Positions 1 to 8,706 of a stretch of 64,000 nt of DNA are shown here, one piece after another. The translations under genes were made by a program, and so were the position numbers. The notes beneath the pieces were generated by a model. It made no database searches and was not told where the DNA came from. It saw only the letters and a program-made list of their open reading frames with translations. The DNA is taken from contig NZ_JBILJQ010000002.1 of assembly GCF_044377145.1 (NCBI RefSeq), forward strand, positions 1 through 64,000. Reading direction: 5' to 3'. Numbering within the stretch: the first letter of the stretch is position 1; the number at the start of each line of letters is the position of its first letter. This DNA comes from Aquimonas sp044377145. Its GTDB lineage: Bacteria; Pseudomonadota; Gammaproteobacteria; Xanthomonadales; Xanthomonadaceae.

Positions 1-742
1 GGCGGAAGATGTTTCTGGCGGGCGAACCCGCAACGGCTTTGGCATGGGAGTCTCCGAACAAAGCCGCCCTAGAATGAGAGATAACGTGCTGCGTCACTGT
101 CTCGTGGAGTGTAGGCGCGTAGGGCAGATACTCTTGCCCCAGTCTGGGGTGTATCAAGAGCGCTGGGATGCTGAAGCTTCCGCGAGCAGCTTCCTCGAAC
201 AGGCGGCGGAACGCCTCGATGAGTGGCTTTTTCCAGAAGCTGGGGGTGAGTTTCTGCGGGTCGACTATGTAGAGCACGCCTTCAGCGGAAAGCCCATCGT
301 TCGATGGTCTGTCACATGCGAACGCGAGCGCGACCTTGAAGCATCGCGACCAGTCGATCAGGAGAGTGCCGGTGCGACGGCAGTCCTCATCGAAGTCTTC
401 TGGATGCTGCTGCATGCGTCGATGAAGCTCATAGTGTTTGTCTTCGCTTCTTGAACGCTGCAGTTCGTCCGAGGGCACATTGCGAGCGAGTTGATCGAAA
501 TAGAAGCGCTTGTAGGCTTGCTCGACACCCTCAGCCGTCCTGATCTGTTTCTGGGTCTCGTCACTGCGGGCAAAGGTCGAGTTGATCGACCAGCTTGCGT
601 CCCTCTGGCCGCGAAACAGGAGGTCACGCTGCGAGCCCTCGCGCAGCGCATCGAACAGCGCTTCGAGCGGTTGCAACGAATCGAACCCTGGTTCCAGCCG
701 CCATGTGTAGTCGTCAACTTGCGTCATGTTGTCGAACTTCAT
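1..742 (-). CDS. FRG-domain protein, N-terminal part (runs off left edge)
   Basis: An open frame starts at the ATG at 742 and continues without a stop past base 1, giving at least 247 residues. A second in-frame ATG lies at 727. Residues about 42-54 read LLFRGQRDASWSI, the opening signature of the FRG domain (F-R-G-Q, then a Trp). About 80 residues further on, LLIDWSRCFKVALAF matches the second conserved FRG block, normally L-L-D-W-T followed by V-A-L-x-F. FRG domains have no settled biochemical function; the family turns up often in phage-defence and stress loci. The gene is divergent from the acyl hydrolase gene and has no evident link to polyketide synthesis, so it probably marks the cluster border. 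The family call is seen in the sequence; the defence link is only family knowledge. Confidence 0.8.
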   Translation of the reverse strand, partial: MKFDNMTQVDDYTWRLEPGFDSLQPLEALFDALREGSQRDLLFRGQRDASWSINSTFARSDETQKQIRTAEGVEQAYKRFYFDQLARNVPSDELQRSRSEDKHYELHRRMQQHPEDFDEDCRRTGTLLIDWSRCFKVALAFACDRPSNDGLSAEGVLYIVDPQKLTPSFWKKPLIEAFRRLFEEAARGSFSIPALLIHPRLGQEYLPYAPTLHETVTQHVISHSRAALFGDSHAKAVAGSPARNIFR

Positions 743-1043
743 GCGGTTACACCCTCAGTATGCAGGCCGAGATTCTGCTACGACAGCGCGGCTTCTGCGG
801 GCAGGAGCCCGCGCTCTTCCACGGGGCCCCTGGGGAGCGGCGGGAGGCGGTCGATCAGCCCGAAGGGTCGCTGGCAGGGATGCCGGCGAGGGTTGTCGAC
901 AGGCCAGGGACGGCCTGTCCGAAAGCCCCGACCCACAGACGGAACCGAGCGTGCCTACATGACAATTGCGCTGGGAAGCGCGTCGTGCGGATTACATCCG
1001 GATCCGCTATGGTCGCCCGCTCGCCCCTCGCACAGGTTGATCC
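743..1043. promoter_or_regulatory. Divergent intergenic region
   Basis: About 300 bases separate two divergent genes, so promoters for both should lie here. I see no convincing sigma-70 hexamers. The one clear structure is the inverted repeat at 898-919. Open frames crossing this stretch do not resemble any family I know. Confidence 0.5.
898..919. repeat. 8-bp perfect inverted repeat
   Basis: GACAGGCC (898-905) and GGCCTGTC (912-919) flank a 6-base spacer, about 125 bases upstream of the acyl hydrolase start. It could be an operator or a small hairpin. No T-run follows on either strand, so an intrinsic terminator is unlikely. Confidence 0.4.
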
Positions 1044-1988
1044 ATGCAAAGCGCGCGCACGGTTTTCATGTTCTCTGGCCAGGGTTCGCACTATTACCAG
1101 ATGGGCAGGCAACTGCTGGAGCAGGACCCGGGCTTTCGCGACTGCCTGCACAGCCTGGATGAGGTCGCCAGAAGAATCTCCGGCAAACGCGTACTCGATG
1201 CGGTGCTGGCCGGTGGCAAGGCCGATGTGTTCGACCGCACACTGCTTACGCATCCGGCGATTTTCATGTTCGAGTACGCGCTGGCGCAACGGCTGATCGC
1301 GGGCGGCCTGCGTCCGGATCTTGTGCTCGGTGCCAGCCTGGGCACGTTCGTGGCGGCGGTGATCGCCGGCAGCGTGGATGTCGAGGATGCGCTGGCTGCT
1401 GTGATCCACCAGGCCAAAGCCTTCGAGGCCCATTGCGAACGGGGCGGCATGATCGCCATTCTCGCCACACCGGCGCTCTACGCAGAGCCCTTCCTCAGCG
1501 AGCACAGCGAACTGGCCGCGCTGAATTTTGAGGGTCACTTCGCCGTCGCCGCCGCCCTGCCGTCGCTGGAACCGATCGAAGCCGAGTTGAAGCGCCGGGG
1601 CATCAGTCATCAGCGTCTGGCGGTGTCCTACGCATTTCATTCGCGCTGGATCGATGCTGCTCGCGACGACTTCCGGGCCTTCATGGGCGGGCTGCCCGTG
1701 CGCCCGCCGCGCCTGCCGCTGATCTGCTGTGCACGCGCGGCCGCGCTCGACCGGCTGGGGGCCGAGGACTTCTGGCATGTGGTGCGACATCCGATCCGCT
1801 TCCGCGAGGCGCTGGCGGCATTGGAGGCGCAGGGGCCGCACCGGTACGTCGACCTGGGCCCGTCCGGCACTTTGGCGACCTTCGTCAAGTACGCCTTGCC
1901 GAAGGACTCGGCATCCAGCGCACATGCCACCCTGACCCCCTACGGTCAGGACGCCCGCAATCTCGCCGCCGTGCTCGCGCTGGCCTGA
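1044..1988 (+). CDS. AT-like protein, probable trans-acting acyl hydrolase (PksD/PedC type)
   Basis: A stand-alone acyltransferase fold of 314 residues. The N-terminus VFMFSGQGSHYYQMG is the form typical of the proofreading acyl hydrolases of trans-AT clusters, which clear stalled acyl groups from ACPs. The malonyl AT of this cluster opens with MFPGQGSQ instead. The nucleophile is Ser98 in GASLGTF and the partner is His199 in YAFHS. The Glu that usually follows GxSLG is Thr here. Eleven bases separate its stop from the next start, so the two plus-strand genes form a unit. It lies on the opposite strand to the rest of the cluster. A true malonyl-transferring AT cannot be excluded by motif reading. 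Confidence 0.75.
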   Translation: MQSARTVFMFSGQGSHYYQMGRQLLEQDPGFRDCLHSLDEVARRISGKRVLDAVLAGGKADVFDRTLLTHPAIFMFEYALAQRLIAGGLRPDLVLGASLGTFVAAVIAGSVDVEDALAAVIHQAKAFEAHCERGGMIAILATPALYAEPFLSEHSELAALNFEGHFAVAAALPSLEPIEAELKRRGISHQRLAVSYAFHSRWIDAARDDFRAFMGGLPVRPPRLPLICCARAAALDRLGAEDFWHVVRHPIRFREALAALEAQGPHRYVDLGPSGTLATFVKYALPKDSASSAHATLTPYGQDARNLAAVLALA

Positions 1989-1999
1989 GGACACTGTGC

Positions 2000-4516
2000 A
2001 TGAACGAGTGGAGCCGTGAACTCGAAGCCGCCCTGCATTCCGGCGATGCCGAGCACATGCAGGCCGCGTTGACGCGCGTGCCCGACAACCTGCTGCATGC
2101 CGCCAGACCGTATCTGCAGCATATGGCCGAGCAGTGCGAGCAGCAGGGGCAGGACGAAGCCGCGCTGGGCTATCGCGAGCAACTGCTGCGGCTTGAGCCC
2201 GACCACCCCGAGCATCTTTCCGCCTGCGCGCGTCTGCTGCAGGGGCTAGGGCGCCTGAGCGAAGCCTTGCAGGCCGCGCGGCGCCTGCGGTCCGTGGAGC
2301 CTGCAGCGGGGCAGGCCCTGGAGCAAGCGATCGAGCAGGCCCTCCTGCAAGCACAGGCCGCAGCGGCTGCTGCCGAAGCCGATACGCAGACCTTCAAGGG
2401 CGTGAGCCCGGATGTGTTCGATGCGCCAGAACTGCCCGTCGATGCAGAGGACTTTCGCGTCGAAGGTCTGCGTCAGCTGTTGCGCCGCTACAGCGGCCAG
2501 CACGCACCGCGACACAGCCTGCAGCGTCTGCAGGATCCACAGTGGCTGGCGGCCTGGCAGCCGGTTCTGGATGGGCTATCGGGGGCCCGGCCCTGCTTTC
2601 GCGGCAGCGAACTCGGGGTGTTCGCTCTGCGCGCGCTGCAAGCCGGTGCTCAGCAGGTGCGCTGTGTGGAAGATCATCCACTGCAGGCGCGGATCGTTCA
2701 GGGCATGGCGCAGAAGCACTTTCTAGCGCATTGGCTGCCGGGCGAACTCGATGCAGTGCAGCTAGATGCACAGCCGGCGGATGCCGAGCAGGCGGCTGCC
2801 GCTCGCCAGGCGGCCTTCGAACAGTTCAGCGAGAGATTCTCTATCGAGTGCGCCGAGCACATTGCGGCTGGTGACGGTGATTGCCTGGTGTTCCCGGGCA
2901 TCGACCATAGCCTGCTGGGCACTGGCATCGTGCAGGCTGTGCGTGAGTTCGCGCAGGGGCTGCCGGCGGATCAGGCACTGCGTGTCTTGCCGGCGTCTGC
3001 CCAGGTGTTCGTGATGGCGATCGAATGGCGCTATCCGCAAGCGCCTTTCGCCCTTGAGGCGCTGGCACCGCTGCGCTGGAGCCTGTATCCGCAGCCGCTG
3101 GATGCCGATCCCGCGCTGTGGTCGGCGCTGAGTGCGCCGGTCAGTGCCGGCCGCATCGATTTTGCGGACTTCCATGAGTGCAATTGGGAGTTGGCCTTGC
3201 CGGTGCTGCGCGCGGGCCGTGTTGACGCCTTGCTGTACTGGTTCGAGCTGGACCTCGGCACGCAGACGCTGAGCTCCGCACCTGACAGCCCGCTGCGCTC
3301 TCTGCGCCCCGCCGTGCAGCACGTGGGACCTGTCGAGGTCGCCGTTGAGCATCCCTTGCAGGTGCAGATCGCTGTGCGCGAGCAGCGCCTGCGTTTGCGC
3401 CTGCCGTTTGGCAACGAAGCGGTACGCGAGCCCCCCTTGCCGAGTTGGTTCGGCCCGATGCTGGGCGATGCGCAGCGCAACCGGGCCTATGCCGATGCCA
3501 TCGCGCGGGAGCTTGCGGTCGCGCCGAAGGCACGGGTGCTGGACATCGGCGCGGGCTGTGGGCTGTTGTCGATGCTGGCGGCGCGCGCCGGCGCCGAGCA
3601 GGTCCTTGGCTGCGAACGCAGTCCAGCGCTGGCCAAGATCGCGGGCGATATCGTGGCGGCCAATGGGCTGGCCGAACAGATTCGGATCGTGGGCAAGGAC
3701 TGCCGGCAACTGAAACTGCCGGAGGACCTGCCGCAGCGCGCGGACCTGGCGCTGTTCGAATTGTTCGACTGTGGCCTGCTGGGTGAGGGCATCCTGCATT
3801 TTCTGGCCTATGCCCGTGAACATCTGCTTGCAGCGCATGCGCGCTATCTGCCCCGCGCAGCGCGGCTGTTCGCGCAAGTGGTGGAGTACCGCTTCGAACG
3901 CGTACTGGGTATCGACGCCAGCCTGCTCAACCCCTATCTGGCAAGCCCTGGCTACAGCAATGTGGACGCGGCCTGCCTGCCCTATCGGCCGCTCTGCGCA
4001 CCCATCGAAGTGTTCGCGTTCGATTTCGCACAGGCCGACCTCAGCCCCGCTACGCGCGAGTTATCGCCTGTCGTCATCGAGTCCGGCGTGGCCAGTGCGG
4101 TGCTGTTCTGGTTCGACCTGCAGCTGGACGGCGAGGGCCAGCTGTCGAATGCCCCTGGCTCGACCCTGCATTGGAAGCAGGCCCTGCAGTTCGTTGCTGA
4201 GCTTGAGGTCGATGCCGGCCAGACCTTGTCGATCGAGGCCAACCACGATGGCAGCGCACTGAGTTTTCGCTGGCGTCCGGAGGCGATGAACGCCGCGCGC
4301 TTCTCGCGAGTGCCGCGCATGGATCCACGCTGGCTGGCTGCCAGCGCGGAGCTCGATCAGCAGACGCAGAGCCTGCTGCAACACTGTGCCCAGCACCCGG
4401 AGGAGCGTGCCAAGGTGCGCGAACTGGCCCTGCGCATGGCGATCCTGCCGGCTGCGCACGGTCTGGATCCGGTGATCGCACAGCGCTTCGCCCACATGCT
4501 GATAGCGAGCCCATAG
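2000..4516 (+). CDS. TPR protein with duplicated PRMT-type methyltransferase fold
   Basis: 838 residues. Residues 1 to about 130 are helical and TPR-like. Residues about 150-480 look like a degenerate methyltransferase plus beta-barrel half. Residues about 490-780 are a well-kept PRMT-type SAM methyltransferase. The second half shows the pre-motif helix (GDAQRNRAYADAI), SAM motif I VLDIGAGCG near 514, and the double-E loop with Glu587 and Glu596 nine residues apart, the same spacing as Glu144/Glu153 of PRMT1. A THW-like loop appears as TLHWKQ. TPR plus two methyltransferase halves is the layout of eukaryotic PRMT9. Its place directly behind the acyl hydrolase suggests a pathway job, perhaps methylating a hydroxyl, a guanidine or a protein. 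The substrate cannot be read from the sequence. Confidence 0.75.
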   Translation: MNEWSRELEAALHSGDAEHMQAALTRVPDNLLHAARPYLQHMAEQCEQQGQDEAALGYREQLLRLEPDHPEHLSACARLLQGLGRLSEALQAARRLRSVEPAAGQALEQAIEQALLQAQAAAAAAEADTQTFKGVSPDVFDAPELPVDAEDFRVEGLRQLLRRYSGQHAPRHSLQRLQDPQWLAAWQPVLDGLSGARPCFRGSELGVFALRALQAGAQQVRCVEDHPLQARIVQGMAQKHFLAHWLPGELDAVQLDAQPADAEQAAAARQAAFEQFSERFSIECAEHIAAGDGDCLVFPGIDHSLLGTGIVQAVREFAQGLPADQALRVLPASAQVFVMAIEWRYPQAPFALEALAPLRWSLYPQPLDADPALWSALSAPVSAGRIDFADFHECNWELALPVLRAGRVDALLYWFELDLGTQTLSSAPDSPLRSLRPAVQHVGPVEVAVEHPLQVQIAVREQRLRLRLPFGNEAVREPPLPSWFGPMLGDAQRNRAYADAIARELAVAPKARVLDIGAGCGLLSMLAARAGAEQVLGCERSPALAKIAGDIVAANGLAEQIRIVGKDCRQLKLPEDLPQRADLALFELFDCGLLGEGILHFLAYAREHLLAAHARYLPRAARLFAQVVEYRFERVLGIDASLLNPYLASPGYSNVDAACLPYRPLCAPIEVFAFDFAQADLSPATRELSPVVIESGVASAVLFWFDLQLDGEGQLSNAPGSTLHWKQALQFVAELEVDAGQTLSIEANHDGSALSFRWRPEAMNAARFSRVPRMDPRWLAASAELDQQTQSLLQHCAQHPEERAKVRELALRMAILPAAHGLDPVIAQRFAHMLIASP

Positions 4517-4685
4517 ATCGCAGCCGGAAGACCTTCGGCCATGAATTGTTCTCCGCCCGCGATTGACCGCGCGTGCTGCGGAGCAGGCGCTCTCAATGCG
4601 AGTGCAGCGATGCGGTGAACCACTGGCGCACGTATGCGAGCGGCGAGGAGGTATGCGCGTCGTGGCTACGGATGATCGTGCCTGG

Positions 4686-5474
4686 CTAGGCAGTAGGTCC
4701 GAATCCACCGCAGCGCAGTGGGGGCAAGTCCAGCGCTTCGTCGTGGACGTCAGGAATGATCTGCCGCGCCCGCAGAAGAGTCGGTGCGGACGCTCGTTCG
4801 GCACACAGGGCGAGCAGGCAGGAGTCGCTGGGTGCCAGTTGCCAGAGCTGCCAGCGCTCCGCTGGATCGTTCAGTTCTGGATGTATCTGCAGTTGCACTC
4901 CATCGTCCGCTGGAAAGCGGAAACTGAAGCGATCCAGCGGCAGGGACAGGCCCATGCCACGCGCCTTGATGTAGGCCTCCTTGAAGGTCCAGTACTCGAA
5001 GAAGCGCCGCTGCTGCAGTGCGCCGGGCAATTTCGCTAGCGCTGCGGCCTCCTCTGCCGAGAAGAAGCGGTCGGCGATTCCGAGTGAGGGCTGGCGTTCG
5101 GCGAGATTCTCAACGTCGATGCCAAAGACGCGCCGCCGTGCCACCGCCAGCGCAATCAGGCCGCGAGTGTGCGAGAGGTTGAACTCCAGATCACTGCCGT
5201 GAGCTGGGTCGATGGCCGGCCGGCCGTAGGCGTTCTCAGCGAAGCGCCAGTCGGCAGGGGCGACCGTGGCGTAGCGCGACAGCACGCAGCGCACCAGGGC
5301 CCGGGTGAGCAGGTAGCGCTGACGATCGTCAGCGAAATGGAAGCGCTGCTGGCGCTCACGCTCGGTGGGGTTCAGCAGGCCCAGATAGTGCTGCAGCAGA
5401 CGTGGATCGTGGATGCTCTGGTAGCGGCAGAGCCAGAGGTCGATTCTCCCGGGCTCGAGCTCAGGCCGTCTCAT
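4686..5474 (-). CDS. 4'-phosphopantetheinyl transferase, Sfp type
   Basis: 262 residues; attaches the phosphopantetheine arm of CoA to the carrier-protein serines of the pathway. Family motifs are present in order: NLSHT at 99-103, the Mg-binding GIDVE at 118-122 and WTFKEAYIK at 162-170. The ATG at 5474 is preferred over in-frame codons further upstream because it overlaps the end of the metallophosphoesterase gene by 14 bases and the protein core begins directly after it (RIDLWLCR). Last gene of the long minus-strand series. It converges on the PRMT-like gene across about 170 bases in which I see nothing clear. Confidence 0.92.
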   Translation of the reverse strand: MRRPELEPGRIDLWLCRYQSIHDPRLLQHYLGLLNPTERERQQRFHFADDRQRYLLTRALVRCVLSRYATVAPADWRFAENAYGRPAIDPAHGSDLEFNLSHTRGLIALAVARRRVFGIDVENLAERQPSLGIADRFFSAEEAAALAKLPGALQQRRFFEYWTFKEAYIKARGMGLSLPLDRFSFRFPADDGVQLQIHPELNDPAERWQLWQLAPSDSCLLALCAERASAPTLLRARQIIPDVHDEALDLPPLRCGGFGPTA

Positions 5475-6225
5475 GGATACACAGCAGGCGCTTGGCTGCG
5501 ATGACGTCTTCCTGCGGATAGCCGTAGGCGTTGTTGATGTAGCGCACTCCATCGATTTTCAGCGAGCGGTTGATGTGGCTGTGGCCGTATACGTGGATGT
5601 CTGGCTGCAGTCTGCGCAGCTGCTGCTCGATGCGCACACTGCCGAGCACCGGATCGAGTACGCGATGACGCGTAGGCACATAGCTCGGCACCAGATCGAT
5701 GCGCGGCAGAAAGTGTGAATAGCTGATCACGGTCTTCACATCATGGCGCGCGGGTAGCCGATTCATGCGCTCGAACAGCAGGGCCACTTCGGCCATTTCC
5801 AGCTCTGGCCAGCAGCAGGCCCGATAGTCGGCCCAGGTTCGCAGCAGTTCCTCGCTGGGCGCGCCGAAACTGTAGTCATACCAGCCCAGCAGAGGCACCA
5901 GCAGGGTATCGCCGACCCGGCAGGCAGCGGTCTGTACCCCGCACTCGGCGGCGGTGCGCTGCACCTCCTCGAACTTGTCCAGCGAGGTTCTGCCGGGCTC
6001 GCCCGGCACCCACAGATCGTGGTTGCCGGGCACGAACAATACCTGCTGGAAGCAGGCCACCAGGGCCTGCAAGCTTGTCCGCAACAGGGCTTGCCGATGG
6101 CTGACATCGCCCGCCAGGATCAACACATCCTGGCGGTAGTCCTGGCGCGACAGGCCCTGGATCCAGCGGGCGTTGGCCTCGTAGTCGACGTGGATGTCGG
6201 AGAGCGCGAAGATCCTGCTCGGCAT
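5461..6225 (-). CDS. Calcineurin-like metallophosphoesterase
   Basis: 254 residues with the dinuclear-metal signature of the family: DIHVD at 10-14, GDVSH at 39-43, GNHD at 67-70 and GHSH at 214-217. No signal peptide, so cytoplasmic. Its ATG overlaps the stop of the AT gene by one base (TGATG) and its end overlaps the PPTase start, so it is embedded between two essential PKS helper genes and is probably translated with them. Its role is not evident. Hydrolysing a phosphate on the product, on a self-resistance form, or on a CoA or phosphopantetheine by-product are all possible. Confidence 0.88.
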   Translation of the reverse strand: MPSRIFALSDIHVDYEANARWIQGLSRQDYRQDVLILAGDVSHRQALLRTSLQALVACFQQVLFVPGNHDLWVPGEPGRTSLDKFEEVQRTAAECGVQTAACRVGDTLLVPLLGWYDYSFGAPSEELLRTWADYRACCWPELEMAEVALLFERMNRLPARHDVKTVISYSHFLPRIDLVPSYVPTRHRVLDPVLGSVRIEQQLRRLQPDIHVYGHSHINRSLKIDGVRYINNAYGYPQEDVIAAKRLLCIHETA

Positions 6226-7412
6226 CAGGCGGCGCTGAGCTCGTCGAGGTCGAAGTAGCCGTTGTAGCCCTTCAGATAGACCGCGGCGCGATGGCCGAAC
6301 AGCAGTACAGCCTCGCTGCGAGTTTCCAGAGCCTGCTCGGGCAGCAGCTTGGAGCGCACGGCGGTGCCGACCGGGTGCTGTTGGTTCCAGTGCGCAATCT
6401 TGCCTTCAGCCGCGAGCTGATGCGCAGGTGTGGCCCCGACCTGCGTCGGCGCGCTGACAGTCGGCGCGATCGTGGCTGGCGTTGGCACCTCGACGGCATT
6501 GCGCTGCGCTGAGGCAAGCTTCTCCTCGCTCAGAATTTGCTCGATCCGCGTCGCCGGGGTCTGCTGGCGGATCGCTTCGACCAGGCGGGTCAGCACCTCA
6601 CCCGGGCCGAGTTCGACGAACTCGATCGGCTCATTGCGTGCCTGGGCCAGTGCCAGCAGGTACTGGACGCTGTCCGACCATTGCACCGTGTTGGCGATCT
6701 GCCGCGCGAGGGTGTCGAGCAGGGCACCGGCCTGGTAGGGGCGCGCGCTGACATTGGCGATCACCGGTATCGCGGGCGATACAAACTCGAACTCCTGCAG
6801 GAAAGCCCGGAAGGCCTCCATCGACTCACGCATATAGGCCGAGTGGAAGGCGCCGCTGGTGTTCAGGGGGTAGAAGCGGATCTTGCCTTGCTTGAAGCAC
6901 TCGCGAGCACGCGCGATTTCCTCGGCCAGGCCGGAGATCACGATCTGCGACGGCGAGTTGTAGTTGGCCAGTGACAGGTTGGAAAGGCCGTTGTCGGCAA
7001 GGATCTGTTCGATTTGCTCGCGGCTCGCATTCAGCACGGCCGCCATGCCGCCGCCGACCACCTGGCCCATCAGCTCCCCGCGCTTCTGCACCAGGCGCAG
7101 GCCGGTTTCGAAGTCGAAACAGCCAGCGGCCAACAGGGCATTGAATTCGCCCAAACTGTGGCCGGCCAGAAAGTCAGGGCGGCCTGCGTCTTCGATGCGC
7201 GCATAGCCGCTCAAGGCATTGACCACATACAGGGCCGGTTGGGTGTACTGGGTCTTGCCCAGGCGCTCCTGCGGATCCTCAAGACACAGCTCGCGGATCG
7301 AATAGCCCAGCACGGCGTCGGCGCGCTCGCACAACTCGGGAAAGCGCTCGAACAGGCCGGCGCCCATTCCTTTGGCCTGTGAACCCTGGCCAGGAAACAT
7401 ATAGGTCTTCAT
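6225..7412 (-). CDS. Trans-acting malonyl-CoA:ACP acyltransferase with C-terminal extension
   Basis: 395 residues. The ATG at 7412 has a GGAG upstream and begins directly with the AT fold (MKTYMFPGQGSQ). In-frame codons further upstream give only a basic, low-complexity leader. Ser86 lies in GHSLGEF and His190 in GAFHSAYM. The overall sequence is the type that loads malonyl onto all the AT-less modules. After the AT fold (about residue 285) come a variable linker and a conserved tail with HPVGTAVRSK and LLFGHRAAVYLKGYNGY. I recognise this tail as the stretch that joins AT to enoyl reductase in PksE/BaeE-type fusions. The reductase itself is missing, and no ER is present elsewhere in the window. 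Confidence 0.92.
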   Translation of the reverse strand: MKTYMFPGQGSQAKGMGAGLFERFPELCERADAVLGYSIRELCLEDPQERLGKTQYTQPALYVVNALSGYARIEDAGRPDFLAGHSLGEFNALLAAGCFDFETGLRLVQKRGELMGQVVGGGMAAVLNASREQIEQILADNGLSNLSLANYNSPSQIVISGLAEEIARARECFKQGKIRFYPLNTSGAFHSAYMRESMEAFRAFLQEFEFVSPAIPVIANVSARPYQAGALLDTLARQIANTVQWSDSVQYLLALAQARNEPIEFVELGPGEVLTRLVEAIRQQTPATRIEQILSEEKLASAQRNAVEVPTPATIAPTVSAPTQVGATPAHQLAAEGKIAHWNQQHPVGTAVRSKLLPEQALETRSEAVLLFGHRAAVYLKGYNGYFDLDELSAA

Positions 7413-7461
7413 TGCGACTCCGAATGACAGACGAAGGGGAGCAGGCGGTGCGCCTGCAGGG

Positions 7462-8706
7462 TCAAACGGCCTGGATGCAGACCGCGCTGTTGATGCCACC
7501 GAAGCCCATGCTGAGATTCAGTGCGGTGCGGATCGGGTGGGGCTCGGCGCTAACGCCGACCCAATCGAAATCCGCATCGATCGGGTGTTCGAGATTGCGG
7601 CAGGGATGCAGCTTTCCAGCGCGCATCTGCAGGAGCACGGCCACCAGCTCGACCGCACCCGCCGCACTCAGGCCATGCCCGGTGATCGACTTGGTGGTGT
7701 TCAGGCGCACGCCATGCAGGCCCGCGCGGCGCAAGGCCTCCAATTCGGTCACGTCGCCCAGTGGCGAGCCGGTACCGTGCGGATTCAGATAGTCGACCTG
7801 GGAGGCCTCGACCCCTGCCCTGCTCAGGGCCTGCGCAATGGCTGCGAGTTCGCCCTCTACCGAAGGATTGGGATTTCGATTGCCGTCCAGGCTCAGGCCC
7901 CAGCCACTCAGGCGCGCATAGGCGCTGCGGCGGCGCTGCTGCAAGGACGATTCGGATTCGACCACCACGGCAGCGCAGGACTCGCCGTAGATGAATCCAT
8001 CGCGATCGCGGTCGAACGGGCGACAGGCCAGCGTTGGTTCGCTGGCATAGCGATCACTTCCCATCGCGCCCAGTGAACGCAGGCCCTGGCACTCCCAGTA
8101 GGACAGGTCCATCAGGCCACCGAGCGCGATGCAGATGTCGACGCGGCCACTATGCACCGCGCGCATCGCCTCTATCACGGCCACCTGGCCGCTGGCCGAC
8201 GCGCTGCCCAGCGTATGCGCGAAGCCGCGGATCGGGAACAGTTCGGTGGCGAGTCCGCACAGGTCGCTGTCCATGAAGCTCAGCCCGTAGGTCGGGCGCA
8301 GGAAGGCCTCGCGTCCGCGATAGTGCTCGTGCTGGCAAACCAACTCGCGCTGCTGCAGGTTGGAACCGCCCACCACCAGACCGATACGCAGCGGATCGAT
8401 GCCATCGAGCGCGGCATCTGCCCAGGCCTCGTGCAGGGTCGTCACTGCCACCTGCGCCGAGAGTGAGGCGGTGCGCAGTGAGCGTGCCGGCAGCTCGGCC
8501 GGCACCTGCAGTTGTTCGATTTCCGCGCCCAGATAACTCAGCGCGCTGCCGCCTTCCGGCGCTGGCCGCTGCCGGCCGGGCCGGCGCATCGGCGCAAAAC
8601 GCTGAGCACCGGCCAGTAAAGCTTGCGAGAAGGCCTGCTGGCCCTGGCCGATGGCCGAACAGACGCCAAGCCCGCTGACGAGGGGCGCGGGCTCAGACAC
8701 GGGCAT
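7462..8706 (-). CDS. Decarboxylating ketosynthase of the HCS beta-branching cassette (PksF type)
   Basis: 414 residues with a FabF-like KS fold. The nucleophile is replaced by Ser170 in GSASASGQ, where condensing enzymes have Cys, while the histidine motifs (NPHGTG and the later ITGHG) are kept. Loss of Cys with retained His is the hallmark of the KS that decarboxylates malonyl-ACP to acetyl-ACP for HMG synthase. Its start overlaps the donor ACP gene by 14 bases, so enzyme and substrate carrier are made together. Confidence 0.93.
   Translation of the reverse strand: MPVSEPAPLVSGLGVCSAIGQGQQAFSQALLAGAQRFAPMRRPGRQRPAPEGGSALSYLGAEIEQLQVPAELPARSLRTASLSAQVAVTTLHEAWADAALDGIDPLRIGLVVGGSNLQQRELVCQHEHYRGREAFLRPTYGLSFMDSDLCGLATELFPIRGFAHTLGSASASGQVAVIEAMRAVHSGRVDICIALGGLMDLSYWECQGLRSLGAMGSDRYASEPTLACRPFDRDRDGFIYGESCAAVVVESESSLQQRRRSAYARLSGWGLSLDGNRNPNPSVEGELAAIAQALSRAGVEASQVDYLNPHGTGSPLGDVTELEALRRAGLHGVRLNTTKSITGHGLSAAGAVELVAVLLQMRAGKLHPCRNLEHPIDADFDWVGVSAEPHPIRTALNLSMGFGGINSAVCIQAV

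Noticed and set aside
44..454. Plus-strand open frame at the left edge
   Set aside because: It lies antisense to the FRG-domain gene, whose protein has clear family motifs; the plus-strand peptide resembles nothing.
4563..5039. Plus-strand open frame opposite the PPTase
   Set aside because: Antisense to the PPTase coding sequence, whose motifs are certain.
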